A DNA stretch of 64,000 nt from Ruegeria arenilitoris (GCF_013031355.1 NZ_WPZO01000001.1:1054001-1118000), one strand, 5' to 3'. Shown: positions 1-8,644, counted from the first letter of the stretch. Translations and numbers: made by a program. Notes: a model not told the origin generated them from the sequence alone.

Positions 1-753
1 GAAGACATGATGGACATCCGGTCCCACAGTGGTGGCTCCTGCAAGGTCGTGGTGCCGCAACTGGAGCGGATGGCCAATTTCGACGATCTCGATCCGCTGT
101 CTGCCGAACCCGGTGTCACGGTCGAGATCATCCCCGCCGGACGCCCCCTGCCCGGCGATGCCGATCTTGTCCTGCTGCCCGGCAGCAAATCCACCATCGG
201 CGATCTGACCTATTTCCGAGCACAGGGCTGGGATATCGACCTATACGCCCATGTCCGCCGGGGTGGACATGTGCTGGGTCTGTGCGGTGGCTATCAGATG
301 CTGGGCAAAACCATCGCCGATCCCGATGGCGTGGATGGCCGCCCGGGCACGGTTGAGGGGTTGGGGCTGTTGGATGTGACCACCACCATGGCAGGTGAAA
401 AACAGGTCACCCTGCGCACGGCGCGCACCGTTCCCGAAAACGAACCGGTCACCGGCTATGAGATTCACATGGGTCGGACCGAAGGCCCGGATTGCGATCG
501 CGCCTGGCTTGAGATTGAAAACCGCCCCGAAGGTGCCGCCAACCAAACCGGTCGCATACGGGGCAGCTATCTGCACGGTATTTTCTCGTCCGATACGTTC
601 CGCGCCCGCTATCTGGAGCAGCTGGGCGCGACTTCGGACCTGGCATATGAAGATGGGGTTGAGGAAACGTTGGACGCGCTGGCGGACCACCTGGAACGGC
701 ACATGGATCTGGACCGCCTGCTGGATCTGGCCCAGCCGCCGAAACGGCACTGA
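1..753 (+). CDS. cobQ: Cobyric acid synthase, C-terminal part (cut by window start)
   Basis: This enzyme amidates peripheral carboxylates of adenosylcobyrinic a,c-diamide, using glutamine and ATP, to make adenosylcobyric acid. The frame is already open at base 1, and only the last 250 residues are visible, about half of the usual 480-490. The visible part holds the linker motif NFDDLDPL and the triad-type glutamine amidotransferase domain: the nucleophile Cys in GLCGGYQMLG, then YEIHMGRT, and the His in GSYLHGIF near the end. Position 7 is an internal Met, not the start. It lies about 10 kb from the main cobalamin operon and probably supplies a late step that the operon lacks. The family assignment is secure. 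Confidence 0.95.
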   Translation, partial: EDMMDIRSHSGGSCKVVVPQLERMANFDDLDPLSAEPGVTVEIIPAGRPLPGDADLVLLPGSKSTIGDLTYFRAQGWDIDLYAHVRRGGHVLGLCGGYQMLGKTIADPDGVDGRPGTVEGLGLLDVTTTMAGEKQVTLRTARTVPENEPVTGYEIHMGRTEGPDCDRAWLEIENRPEGAANQTGRIRGSYLHGIFSSDTFRARYLEQLGATSDLAYEDGVEETLDALADHLERHMDLDRLLDLAQPPKRH

Positions 754-756
754 GGC

Positions 757-1515
757 CTAGTCCAGTTCACGCTCAGCCAGAGCCCGGTAAATCTCGCGCC
801 GCACCATCTTGCGAACATTGCGGGTGATGCGCTGACCCAGAACGCCCTGCAGTTCTTCGCGAACCACCTGAGCGATCAGGTCACGCAGCGCATCCTCGCT
901 CATTGCCAAAGTAGCGTTCTCAACGTCCGGTTTAGTAGGCTGAGTCGGCGCGGCAGAGGACGATCCGGGATCTCGAATGAAAGTCGCTTTGACCTCAGGC
1001 TCAGGCTGTTCTGGCGCAATTTCCGTTACGCTGGAACTTTGCGAGACAATAAACTCGTCTTCAGCATGCCACTCCAAAATCTTGTTCGGCGTGCCGGAAT
1101 AGGCGTCATCGCTGTCTCCGTCCGGCTCCCACTGGTCCTCGGTGTGGGCAATCGCCGCCTCCAGTGCTTCGATCTTGGCGCTCAGGCTGTCCGCAAGGCC
1201 GTCCTCGTCCCCGGTCTCTGCCTTTGCTTGCTGTTCGACTGCAGGTTCCGCGTGATTGACAATATCGCAAGCCCGCAGAAGCATCGGCTTGACGGAATCC
1301 TCGGCCTTATAGGCCGTTTCCTTCTTTTCAGGCTGAGACTGCTTTGGCACCGCCGGTTCGTTGACCCGCAACGCGTCGGTCAGAACCAGCCTGCTGGGCT
1401 TCCGTGCGATGGTCGGAGTTATCACTCCCGATGCTTTTCGGTCATCTTCGCTGACCAGACGTTTAATCGAGGACAGGACGTCCTCGATTCCCGGTTTTGC
1501 GACTCTATCCGTCAT
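757..1515 (-). CDS. PopZ-like (DUF2497-type) acidic protein, candidate pole-organising or scaffold protein
   Basis: A 252-residue protein built like PopZ-family scaffolds. A short N-terminal helix motif (EDVLSSIKRLVSEDD, residues about 11-25) is followed by a long acidic, Pro/Glu/Ala-rich region of low complexity. The last 45 residues are a predicted helical block (LRDLIAQVVREELQGV, then RKMVRREIYRALAERELD). In Caulobacter PopZ the equivalent ends carry partner binding and self-assembly. That resemblance is by layout and short motif only, so polar scaffolding is an inference. The gene faces cobQ, whose stop lies 3 bases away, and it is followed upstream by tolC on the same strand. The alternative is an unnamed family restricted to roseobacters. 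Confidence 0.55.
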   Translation of the reverse strand: MTDRVAKPGIEDVLSSIKRLVSEDDRKASGVITPTIARKPSRLVLTDALRVNEPAVPKQSQPEKKETAYKAEDSVKPMLLRACDIVNHAEPAVEQQAKAETGDEDGLADSLSAKIEALEAAIAHTEDQWEPDGDSDDAYSGTPNKILEWHAEDEFIVSQSSSVTEIAPEQPEPEVKATFIRDPGSSSAAPTQPTKPDVENATLAMSEDALRDLIAQVVREELQGVLGQRITRNVRKMVRREIYRALAERELD

Positions 1516-1589
1516 TGTTCTCTACCGCTCTATCCTCAGGATCGAGTGTAGCTAAACAAACCGGACCTCACAACAGGCAGTATTGGCCC

Positions 1590-3008
1590 TTAGTCGCGAC
1601 GCAATGCTTTGAGGACGCGATCCAGATCCTTGCTTTGCCTGCTGATCTGTGCCGGAGCCTTCTTCACCAGGTTGTAGTAAAGGGTCGGATCATAGATCTG
1701 AACGGCCAAACCCAGACGCTCTGCTGTCAGCAGACCTTGCGCCTGCAGCAACTGATACGCCGCACGGGACCGTTCGGTGCGCGATGCAACCTCGGCCAAT
1801 TGCGCGTCCAGTAGGTCCTGCTGGGCGTTCAACACGTCCAGAGTTGTCCGTGCGCCCAGCGTCGCCTCTTCCCGGATACCGTCAAACGCAACCTGCGAGG
1901 CGCGGACCCGTTCGGTCGATGCCCTCAGGCTGGCCGTCGCGGCCTGGAATGCAGCATAGGCGTCGGCAACACCTTGAGTGATGTCCTTCTGCACATTCAG
2001 CAGGTTAGCACGCGACGCGTCCCGCGTTGCCATTGCCCGGCGTACAGTGGCCGCCAAACGACCACCCGCATAAATCGGCTGTTCGAAGCGCAGTGCGATG
2101 GTTGCATCTTCGAGGCTGTCATCGTTGTCATAGCTCTCGCGAATACCTGCATCAGCGTTCAACCTGACATTCGGACCCAAATTGGCACGCTGCTGCTGCA
2201 CGAACAGATCAAGCGCACGCACCTGATGCTGCGCTGCCTGAATCGCCGGGTGGTTGCGCTGCGCGAGGCTGACGGCCTCGGCTTCGGACCGCGGCAGATT
2301 CGGCAGGCTTGGCTGCCCGGCTGTGCGCCCGGGATCTTTGCCGACGGCGTTGACATATTCAGCCTGCGCAATGCTCAGGTTACCACGCGCAACCGCGAGG
2401 TCCGCTTGCGAGCTTGCCAGCTGCGCCTCGGACAATGCGACGTCCGTCCGGGTCACCTCACCCACATCGAAACGGTCCTGCGAGGCCCGCAGTTCCTCGG
2501 CCGACACATCGACGTTGTTCAGGCGAATCTGCACGGTCTCTTCCTGCAGAAGCACACCCAGATAGGCGTTCAGGCCGCGGAATAGGACCTGCTGTTCGAC
2601 ATCCAGCAGGGTCTGCCGTGTCGCCAGAACCGTTTCCTGCGCCGATTGCTTGCCCAAGACCGAGAAGCCACCGTCATAAATCAGCTGGCTCAGCGTGAGC
2701 CCGGTAAAAAAGTTGGATGGTTCATTCCTGACTACGCCAACATCCGTTGAGGACCGCGTGTAGTCCTGGCTGACTTCGACCGCCCAGTTAATGATTGGGC
2801 GAAGCGCCGAAAGCGCGATTGCGACATCTTCATCAGCCGCACGCAGCAACGCGCGGTTCTGTTCCAGCAAGCCGCTGGTGTTATAAGCCCCGATAAACGC
2901 GTCGGTCAGGTTGTCCGCCCAAACCGCACGTCCCGGCAAGGCACTCAGCGCGATTCCCGCGGAAAGTGCCAATGCCTTTACAAAATTCCGCCCCGACCGT
3001 GAACGCAT
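1590..3008 (-). CDS. tolC: TolC family outer-membrane channel protein
   Basis: A 472-residue protein beginning with a signal peptide (basic start, then a hydrophobic stretch ending ALPGRAVWA). It has two repeated outer-membrane efflux protein units of about 200 residues each, rich in Ala, Gln and Arg and predicted to form long helices. Typical motifs include LSQLIYDGG in the first half, FEQPIYAGGRL in the second, and ARTTLDVLNAQQDLLDAQ near the end. TolC trimers form the outer-membrane duct of type I secretion systems and tripartite efflux pumps. No pump or membrane-fusion gene is adjacent, so the partner is probably encoded elsewhere. The length and both halves are complete. Confidence 0.93.
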   Translation of the reverse strand: MRSRSGRNFVKALALSAGIALSALPGRAVWADNLTDAFIGAYNTSGLLEQNRALLRAADEDVAIALSALRPIINWAVEVSQDYTRSSTDVGVVRNEPSNFFTGLTLSQLIYDGGFSVLGKQSAQETVLATRQTLLDVEQQVLFRGLNAYLGVLLQEETVQIRLNNVDVSAEELRASQDRFDVGEVTRTDVALSEAQLASSQADLAVARGNLSIAQAEYVNAVGKDPGRTAGQPSLPNLPRSEAEAVSLAQRNHPAIQAAQHQVRALDLFVQQQRANLGPNVRLNADAGIRESYDNDDSLEDATIALRFEQPIYAGGRLAATVRRAMATRDASRANLLNVQKDITQGVADAYAAFQAATASLRASTERVRASQVAFDGIREEATLGARTTLDVLNAQQDLLDAQLAEVASRTERSRAAYQLLQAQGLLTAERLGLAVQIYDPTLYYNLVKKAPAQISRQSKDLDRVLKALRRD

Positions 3009-3104
3009 AACGAAATCCTTCTCAAATCAAAATTACGCTGCCCTGAGCGCAGTTTGCGCGTTTGTTTTCAACTAATCAAGGCAACAGAATAATATGAGAA
3101 GGAA

Positions 3105-3770
3105 TTATAGCGAAAATGCACACTCCGCGCAAAAAGCCTGTAAAACCGGTGCGTTGGCGTTGAAAGCATGACGCCAGGTCACCCGCCCACTGGATTTGTG
3201 CCCAATCCGGACGGTGCCAAGCTCTCCTTCCACAAACAGGCAGGCAATGCGGCCGTGGTCCTTGAGCTGTGCGATCAGCGCCTCGGGTACCTGCTCGACC
3301 CCGCCCTGAACCATGATGACGTCATAGGGTCCATGCTCGGTCGCGCCCTGCTCCAGCGGACCGATATGCACGATCGCGTTGTCGGCCTCTGCCTCCATCA
3401 GGATCGTCTGCGCTTCGGCGGCGAGGGCTTCGTCCTCTTCCACGGCCACCACCAGCTGCGCCATACGTGCTGCGACAGCAGTGGAATACCCCATCGCGGG
3501 GGCGATATCCAAAACAACTTCGTCATTCGAGATGTTCAACACGTCCAGCATCTTGGCCAGGGTCCGGGGCTCCAACAGACAGCGCCCGTTACCCAGATCG
3601 ATCACGCCCTCGGCATAGGCTGCCTCGCGCTGGGAATCCGGCACAAAGTTCTCTCTCTGGACGGTCAACATGGCATCAATGATAGGGAATTTCGTGACAT
3701 CCGAGGGTCGGACCTGCGTATCAACCATCGTGCGGCGCCGGGTTGCGAAATCTGTCATTGGATCGCTCAT
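3105..3770 (-). CDS. Protein-L-isoaspartate O-methyltransferase-like protein
   Basis: A 221-residue protein of the PCMT/SAM-methyltransferase type. The N-terminal half carries the PCMT-like stretch NFVPDSQREAAYAEG followed by LEPRTLAKMLD. The SAM-binding region is VLDIAPAMGYSTAVAARMA, and the acidic residue at the end of strand 2 is in VVAVEEDEALA. The usual GxGxG loop reads IAPAMGYST here, a weakened form that many alphaproteobacterial homologues share, so repair of isoaspartyl residues is likely but not certain. It sits about 100 bases upstream of tolC on the same strand, an arrangement common in the Rhodobacteraceae. It has no signal peptide and is expected to be cytoplasmic. Confidence 0.85.
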   Translation of the reverse strand: MSDPMTDFATRRRTMVDTQVRPSDVTKFPIIDAMLTVQRENFVPDSQREAAYAEGVIDLGNGRCLLEPRTLAKMLDVLNISNDEVVLDIAPAMGYSTAVAARMAQLVVAVEEDEALAAEAQTILMEAEADNAIVHIGPLEQGATEHGPYDVIMVQGGVEQVPEALIAQLKDHGRIACLFVEGELGTVRIGHKSSGRVTWRHAFNANAPVLQAFCAECAFSL

Positions 3771-3986
3771 GTTAGTCCCAAGTATGTCCGGCTTGTGCCA
3801 TATCCTGACGAAACCAGCAACGGCTGTCGCATTGAAAGTTTAGCTGAATCGCAGGAACTTGGTGTCGCACCGCGCCAAGTCCCAGCCCACGGGAACGGAT
3901 TTTTCCAATCAACCCACTGGACGCCCCTGACGAAAGGTGTTAAAACGCCGCCCACACCACAGCAAGTATTTGATTTTGCTTGAAAA

Positions 3987-4060
3987 GGCGAGTTGGCGGA
4001 GTGGTGACGCAGCGGATTGCAAATCCGTGTACACCGGTTCGATTCCGGTACTCGCCTCCA
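3987..4060 (+). tRNA. tRNA-Cys (anticodon GCA)
   Basis: A complete 74-base cloverleaf. The acceptor stem GGCGAGU pairs with ACUCGCC, and the anticodon loop TTGCAAA carries GCA at 4019-4021. The T arm CACCGGTTCGATTCCGGTA is canonical, and the CCA end is encoded at 4058-4060 after discriminator T. Its 3' 44 bases recur in degenerate form at 8751-8794, so it appears to be the insertion target of the island that follows, with the functional gene kept intact on the left side. Confidence 0.97.
4017..4060 (+). repeat. Left direct repeat (candidate attL) inside tRNA-Cys 3' half
   Basis: The last 44 bases of tRNA-Cys, from the anticodon loop to CCA, match 8751-8794 at 36 of 44 positions without gaps. 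The last 20 bases differ at only one position. Site-specific recombinases commonly target the 3' half of a tRNA gene and leave such direct repeats at both ends of the inserted element. Confidence 0.6.
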
Positions 4061-4223
4061 TCTACTTTCAACAACTTAAATCACTTTGGCGCCACCCGGG
4101 GTGTTCTGGTTTACAGTTCAGTTTACACAAACTCCCTCAAATGCCAGCTTGATCGAAGAACCTGAACTGGTTTCAGGCAATCAATTGGTGTTCATTTTTT
4201 TGGTTCAATACTGGGGGAGCGTG

Positions 4224-5048
4224 GTGCCGGATTATTCTTCTGAAGACTTGCTTGGAATTGGCTTTGTTGAAGACGGAGAATGGACCACCGTAGAGGATGA
4301 GCTTTCCTACCAACTTTTCCCCGATGACGAACGTGTCGCGCGAGCATTGATGAGAGAACCAAATGCTCTGTATGCATTCCTGCAGGGCGAAAACATTCTC
4401 TATATTGGCAAGATAACCCGAAGCCTTCACAAACGATTTCAAGGCTATAATCGTCCTGGAAAGAGCCAACTCACCAATATCAGGTGTAACCAAAAAATAA
4501 GAGAGCTTCTTGCCAGGGGGCTTTCAGTTCGAATTCTTGGGTTTGTCTCTGTCACCCATTTTCGCTACGGCGATTTTGAAATCAATCTTGCGGCAGGACT
4601 GGAAGATTTTCTCATCAGGGCAATCAATCCACCGTGGAATGGTGGCGACCGGGGCGGCGCAATTTCCGAGACTGAGGAACGCGAAGCCGCGGAAGAGCAT
4701 CCTCCTGCGGCAGCACAAACTCACACGAGAAACACAAAAGGCCGCGGCCGGTTTCCCTTCACGTTGGCAAAAACCTATTTCACGAAGGGAATTGTCAATG
4801 TCGGCATTGAGGCGAGCGAACACCTCGGTGATGACGGTGAACCCATCTTGGTGAAATTCAGCGACGCCTGGAGGGACGTGGGATCACGCATCAATCGGAC
4901 CGCCAACAAGTCTGGTGGCGTCCGAATTGTTGGAAACAACCGGGCAATTGCGCAATGGTTTCAACGCCATTTCAATGAAGGGGACACGATTTCATTCGAT
5001 GTAATTGATGCCAACACCCTTCTTTTTCACGAGAGATCAGACATTTAG
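4224..5048 (+). CDS. GIY-YIG nuclease domain protein with extra C-terminal domain
   Basis: About 274 residues. The GIY-YIG domain (roughly residues 48-140) shows the first tyrosine strand ALYAF (Tyr50), the second LYIGK (Tyr60) and the following Arg helix LHKRFQGY. The metal-binding Glu127 is in LEDFLIRA, and NPPWN closes the fold, so the catalytic set looks complete. A separate C-terminal part (about 175-270) begins RFPFTLAKTYFTKGIVNVGI and looks beta-rich with basic patches, perhaps a DNA-binding module as in GIY-YIG restriction enzymes; that is inference. The start is a GTG at 4224 four bases after GGGGGAG (GTG 4221 is equally in frame); the frame is open back to 4086. No methyltransferase is nearby. 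It is the first gene of the island after tRNA-Cys. Confidence 0.7.
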   Translation: MPDYSSEDLLGIGFVEDGEWTTVEDELSYQLFPDDERVARALMREPNALYAFLQGENILYIGKITRSLHKRFQGYNRPGKSQLTNIRCNQKIRELLARGLSVRILGFVSVTHFRYGDFEINLAAGLEDFLIRAINPPWNGGDRGGAISETEEREAAEEHPPAAAQTHTRNTKGRGRFPFTLAKTYFTKGIVNVGIEASEHLGDDGEPILVKFSDAWRDVGSRINRTANKSGGVRIVGNNRAIAQWFQRHFNEGDTISFDVIDANTLLFHERSDI

Positions 5049-5219
5049 CCTACAGGAAAACGTGATCAGCCGACAAAGAAGGTGACATGTGTGTGTCAGC
5101 ATTCAGGCCTTGAGTAAACAAATGGGCAAAAACACAGCGATTCTGGAAAAGCCCAGGGAAAGCACCGGCGGCAAAAAACGACGACTTAATCAACGAAGAC
5201 ACACTAATGCGGAAACTCA

Positions 5220-5963
5220 ATGAATAACCCACCAAACCAACTAGTAGACAACCTTTTGGGGTATTTTCGGGGGCAAGGCCACTTTGAAGGGCTCGGGATT
5301 GACAAGCTTTCAGATAACTATGTTTGGCCAAAAAGGGGAAGTTTCCCATCGTACTCACATCTAGCTGATGTGACTGAGGGAGACGGCGACAACTACGCAA
5401 AAAATATCACGCTCAAAGAACAATCCCCCCGTATTTGGATTGAAGGCAGCAAGCTTGAAATCTCTAAATGGGTCGTTTCTGATTGGGGTGGGATAAAAGG
5501 CAACAAGCCCGCGACCATTGCCAACTACGTTGAGGCGATATGTGAGGGGCGTTACCCGAGCGAGATAAAAGGCGTTGCCAGTTACTCCAAGATTTTGAGT
5601 TTTATGGACCCTAGTGAATTTGCGATTTACGATGCTAGAGTTGCTATAAGCCTAAACGCTATTCAGCTTTTACAACGTGAGAAACACGGCACTGCGTTCA
5701 CTTACCTGCCAGGGCGAAACACAAAGCTGCAAATATTCAGGAAGTTGCCGCCTACCCAGCGTAGCGCATTGTTGCAAACTGGTTGGTCACCCCTTGCGTC
5801 GAACGATTGCTACGCTTTCTACCTTAGTACCCTAAAGCGAGTGAGATCTGAACTAGGATCCGCGCAGTTGTACAAACTAGAAATGTCGCTTTTTGCAGAC
5901 GCCGAGGAGCTTGCAGGGCGATACATTGAAGCGTCCCAATCTGAACGCGCTTCGCTGTCGTGA
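5220..5963 (+). CDS. Hypothetical protein, possible HhH/OGG-like fold
   Basis: A 247-residue soluble protein that I do not recognise with confidence. It has no signal peptide or membrane segment. The centre contains SYSKILSFMDPSEFAIYDAR followed by VAISLNAIQL. This pattern of a helical segment, then a Pro/Asp-bearing turn and an IYDxRV motif, resembles helix-hairpin-helix base-excision glycosylase-like proteins that occur as orphans in defence islands; the resemblance is faint. The C-terminal 50 residues are Glu/Leu/Arg-rich and probably helical. It starts at an ATG after GGAAAC, 171 bases after the nuclease-like gene on the same strand, so the two could be co-transcribed. Codon use is AT-richer than in the core genes. 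Confidence 0.6.
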   Translation: MNNPPNQLVDNLLGYFRGQGHFEGLGIDKLSDNYVWPKRGSFPSYSHLADVTEGDGDNYAKNITLKEQSPRIWIEGSKLEISKWVVSDWGGIKGNKPATIANYVEAICEGRYPSEIKGVASYSKILSFMDPSEFAIYDARVAISLNAIQLLQREKHGTAFTYLPGRNTKLQIFRKLPPTQRSALLQTGWSPLASNDCYAFYLSTLKRVRSELGSAQLYKLEMSLFADAEELAGRYIEASQSERASLS

Positions 5964-6197
5964 GCCAGTTCGAATGCTTCAAGCGACTACACCAACGTTT
6001 GCCTTTCGCAGTGATTGAGAACAAGAAGGGCAGCGCACAGCGCCGCCCTACAGTAGCATTGAGATGCTAGCCTGGCTCCTGCGGCTCAAGCACGACCAAT
6101 TGATCGCTTGCCCACCAAAATGCGCCAAAGGCACCCAGCGTTGAAGAAGAAACCTTTTTTCTTAAACACGGGATTTTAGTTGTAAGCGATACCATGT

Positions 6198-7634
6198 TTA
6201 TTCGTCGTGAAACTTCTTGATCAGCCCTTTAATTCCGGTGTTGTCGTCCCATAACCAACTGGAACAAGGACCATATTGCTGCGTGTCTGTGCGTGCGTCA
6301 TAGGCGTGTGCTACCGCCCAGTACAAATAATCCGCACCGTGCACCCAATCTTCATCCTCAAACGCGTACATGAACCCCTGCGCTAAAGTCTGTCCATGTT
6401 CATCGGACGGTGTTTTTGCCTGCAGCGGACCCTTTGTGTAAGCCCAGCCACTGCGCCCTTTGTTTTCGTAATCGCACGTGCCCCGGAAAATCCAGTTTGC
6501 CGATCCGCGCCAAGTTGGAAAAATCGTCTCAGACAAGATGATTGGCACGTTCAATTGCTCTTGCAGCCTGCGGCCTTCGCCAATCATGTTCCGTCCATTT
6601 TTGGACTTAGCTTTGTGAAACGCAATCGCGACCTCTTCAGCTGTGTAGTCTTCCCTGCCCCCCATCATCCTGGACGGGAAAAAGTTGAGACCGACTATGT
6701 CCACGTTCCGCATGACGTTGCTCTTGGACATGCCCCTCAAGTTGCTATCGTTATTGTAGTTGGTGGCGTAGATAATCTGCCCATCGAAGACTTCTCGGAC
6801 GCTGGCTATAATTTCAGGCCACCGGCGGTCCTCCTCAATTTTTGAGTTCAGGTTGTTTAACTCGGTGCCGATTGTCAGGTATGCGACACCGTTTTCTTGC
6901 GCGTAGCGAGCAACCGCTAGGATCGTTGGAACGTAGCCCGACCATGTCTTCCCGTCTCCGTCAAAAAATATGTCCAACGGAACCGTGCCGTAACCGGACG
7001 CATCGGCATTGCCAAAGCGCCTTCCCAATTCATGAAACATCGGCTTTAGGTTAACTGCCAGTCCGGCGGCAATTGCTTCGTCAATAGCAAGGCTCGTTGC
7101 ATCGCGCCTGGTCGAAACAAAGCCTTCCTCCTTCAGAATTTGCTTGTTCGCAATTGAGCATCCAATGCGACGCCCCAATGGATAGCTTTCAGGCGCGGAA
7201 AGGTCAGCCTTGCCGACACAACGAAAGTCCAGGGTAACTACGTTGAATCCATAAGCCGGAATCTCGCGAATGGTTTTTATGGCTTCGTAAACAGGTTGAT
7301 CTGCAAACTCATAGCCGCCAAAGGCAATGCTTGTTGCACGATATTCCCAATCGACTGTCGGTCCGACGCTTAATCCACGTGACGTGAGTTCCTGCTCCAA
7401 TAGTCTAAGCTCATCGCCGTCTAATTCGCCGTCATAGGTGTTTCCCGTTTCAGCTAGAAATGCCTCAAGCGCGCGTTTGGTTGCATCACCCCAAAGTCCA
7501 TCAACGATACCAGCGTCAAATCCTAGTTTGTTCAAATGCCGTTGCGCTTGGGCGATGTCCTGTTGCGTGGCGCTTTGCGCGGCTGCCGAAATACCAATAC
7601 AAATCGCTGCGCCTAGTACAGTTCTTCTAATCAC
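6198..7634 (-). CDS. Secreted peptidoglycan-binding / clan GH-A glycoside hydrolase-like protein (GH113-like)
   Basis: A 478-residue protein. Residues 1-22 form a signal peptide (cleavage near AAAQSA). Residues about 25-85 are a PG_binding_1 domain (RHLNKLGFDAGIVDGLWGDA then TKRALEAF). The rest is a TIM-barrel-like domain with FGGYEF at its start. Two acidic motifs sit 111 residues apart: Glu258 in IGTELN and Glu369 in ILSETIFP. This is the spacing and context of the acid/base and nucleophile of clan GH-A enzymes, closest in feel to GH113 endo-mannanase-like proteins. A periplasmic or surface enzyme on cell-wall or matrix glycan is inferred; the substrate is unknown. It is divergent from the winged-helix gene at 7774 and convergent with the gene at 5220. 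Confidence 0.7.
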   Translation of the reverse strand: MIRRTVLGAAICIGISAAAQSATQQDIAQAQRHLNKLGFDAGIVDGLWGDATKRALEAFLAETGNTYDGELDGDELRLLEQELTSRGLSVGPTVDWEYRATSIAFGGYEFADQPVYEAIKTIREIPAYGFNVVTLDFRCVGKADLSAPESYPLGRRIGCSIANKQILKEEGFVSTRRDATSLAIDEAIAAGLAVNLKPMFHELGRRFGNADASGYGTVPLDIFFDGDGKTWSGYVPTILAVARYAQENGVAYLTIGTELNNLNSKIEEDRRWPEIIASVREVFDGQIIYATNYNNDSNLRGMSKSNVMRNVDIVGLNFFPSRMMGGREDYTAEEVAIAFHKAKSKNGRNMIGEGRRLQEQLNVPIILSETIFPTWRGSANWIFRGTCDYENKGRSGWAYTKGPLQAKTPSDEHGQTLAQGFMYAFEDEDWVHGADYLYWAVAHAYDARTDTQQYGPCSSWLWDDNTGIKGLIKKFHDE

Positions 7635-7773
7635 TACCCGCCTCCAATTTCCAGTCTAGCACGCATATGTTTGGCTTTTGCCCGCTGCACTTAAATCCCA
7701 AACTGGGACTTGTTGAGTGTGTTAGTCAAGCCTAGTGTTTGTAAATCCAGACACAGCGGGGGCGCCCTAAGAA

Positions 7774-8070
7774 ATGACAGGTATTGAGAGAATTGCGCGC
7801 CTCAAGCATCTGCTTTTGGGCATGGAGCGTGACCTTGGCATCGACAGTTTAAGTACCGTGGAGAGAAATATCGTTTACGCCGCCACATTGCTTTCCGAGA
7901 CCTCACGCACAGTTGCGACTGAGGATATCAGACAACACGAATTGCTAAACGGGGTCTCGCGCAGCGCCTTCTTTCGAGCACTAAAGGACGTTGTTGACAC
8001 AGGGTACTTACAACACACGGACGGACGAAAACGATCAGCGTACATCGTGTCAGACAAGTTGACCCAATAA
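7774..8070 (+). CDS. Small winged-helix DNA-binding protein
   Basis: A 98-residue protein that looks like a single winged-helix domain. Helices 1-2 fall in STVERNIVYAATLLSE and the recognition-helix region in GVSRSAFFRALKDVVDTGYL. A wing follows, QHTDGRKRSAYIVS, ending in a basic tip, as in MarR/PadR-like regulators. It has no effector domain. It starts 139 bases from the divergent hydrolase gene and lies 10 bases upstream of a membrane-protein gene with which it probably forms an operon. A local regulator is the simplest reading; the target is unknown. Confidence 0.6.
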   Translation: MTGIERIARLKHLLLGMERDLGIDSLSTVERNIVYAATLLSETSRTVATEDIRQHELLNGVSRSAFFRALKDVVDTGYLQHTDGRKRSAYIVSDKLTQ

Positions 8071-8080
8071 GGCAGCATAC

Positions 8081-8644
8081 GTGTTTAACGACGAAAAGCT
8101 TGCTGTGCAGTTTTTTGCGATATCAATCGCAAATCTGCTGGCTTTCGGCATTTCAATATACTTGCTGCTGCCACTTCAGGCTCAATACACACCCGAGTTG
8201 GCACCATATGCCAGCTTGCTTTTTCTACCTCACGGCGTACGCATTCTGTCAGCTTGGCTCATGGGCTGGAAAGCAATTCCACTTATCGCACCAACAGCAT
8301 TGCTCACGCATTGGATGAACTTTGGGACCGAGGGCTTTACACTCACGGGGCTGGCTGGTGCATTCTCTGGTGTTGTTTGTGCCGCCGTTACATTCTGGGC
8401 GTTGGCTAAGATTGGAATGGATTTTCGTATAACTGCAAATCGCACCGCAAACTGGCGAGATGTGATGATAGCCGGAGGGGTGGCGTCAATAATCAACACC
8501 TTTGGGATGGGCTTTGCATTCAGCCACAACACAGACACGCTAGTAGGCTATTTTATTGGCGACGCAACCGGTTTGTTTGCGTGTATGTTTGTCCTCATGC
8601 TGGTTTTCAAAGTCGCGCGCGAAATCAACGAGAAAACCAATTAA
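8081..8644 (+). CDS. Multi-pass membrane protein, MASE1-like
   Basis: A 187-residue protein starting at GTG 8081, 10 bases after the winged-helix gene. It shows about five to six hydrophobic segments: residues about 8-28, 42-58, 63-80, 88-108, 125-145 and 155-178. The stretch LLFLPHGVRILSAWLMGWKA resembles the conserved loop of MASE1-type sensory membrane domains, but no kinase, GGDEF or other output domain follows. It may therefore be a stand-alone sensor or transporter-like integral membrane protein acting with the small regulator beside it. Function is unknown. It is the last gene of the island, ending about 110 bases before the degenerate tRNA repeat. Confidence 0.55.
   Translation: MFNDEKLAVQFFAISIANLLAFGISIYLLLPLQAQYTPELAPYASLLFLPHGVRILSAWLMGWKAIPLIAPTALLTHWMNFGTEGFTLTGLAGAFSGVVCAAVTFWALAKIGMDFRITANRTANWRDVMIAGGVASIINTFGMGFAFSHNTDTLVGYFIGDATGLFACMFVLMLVFKVAREINEKTN

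Noticed and set aside
5999-6055. Possible terminator (GGGC...GCCC around AGCGCACAGCGCC) after the unknown gene at 5220
   Set aside because: The arms are short and imperfect and there is no T run, so it is too weak to call.
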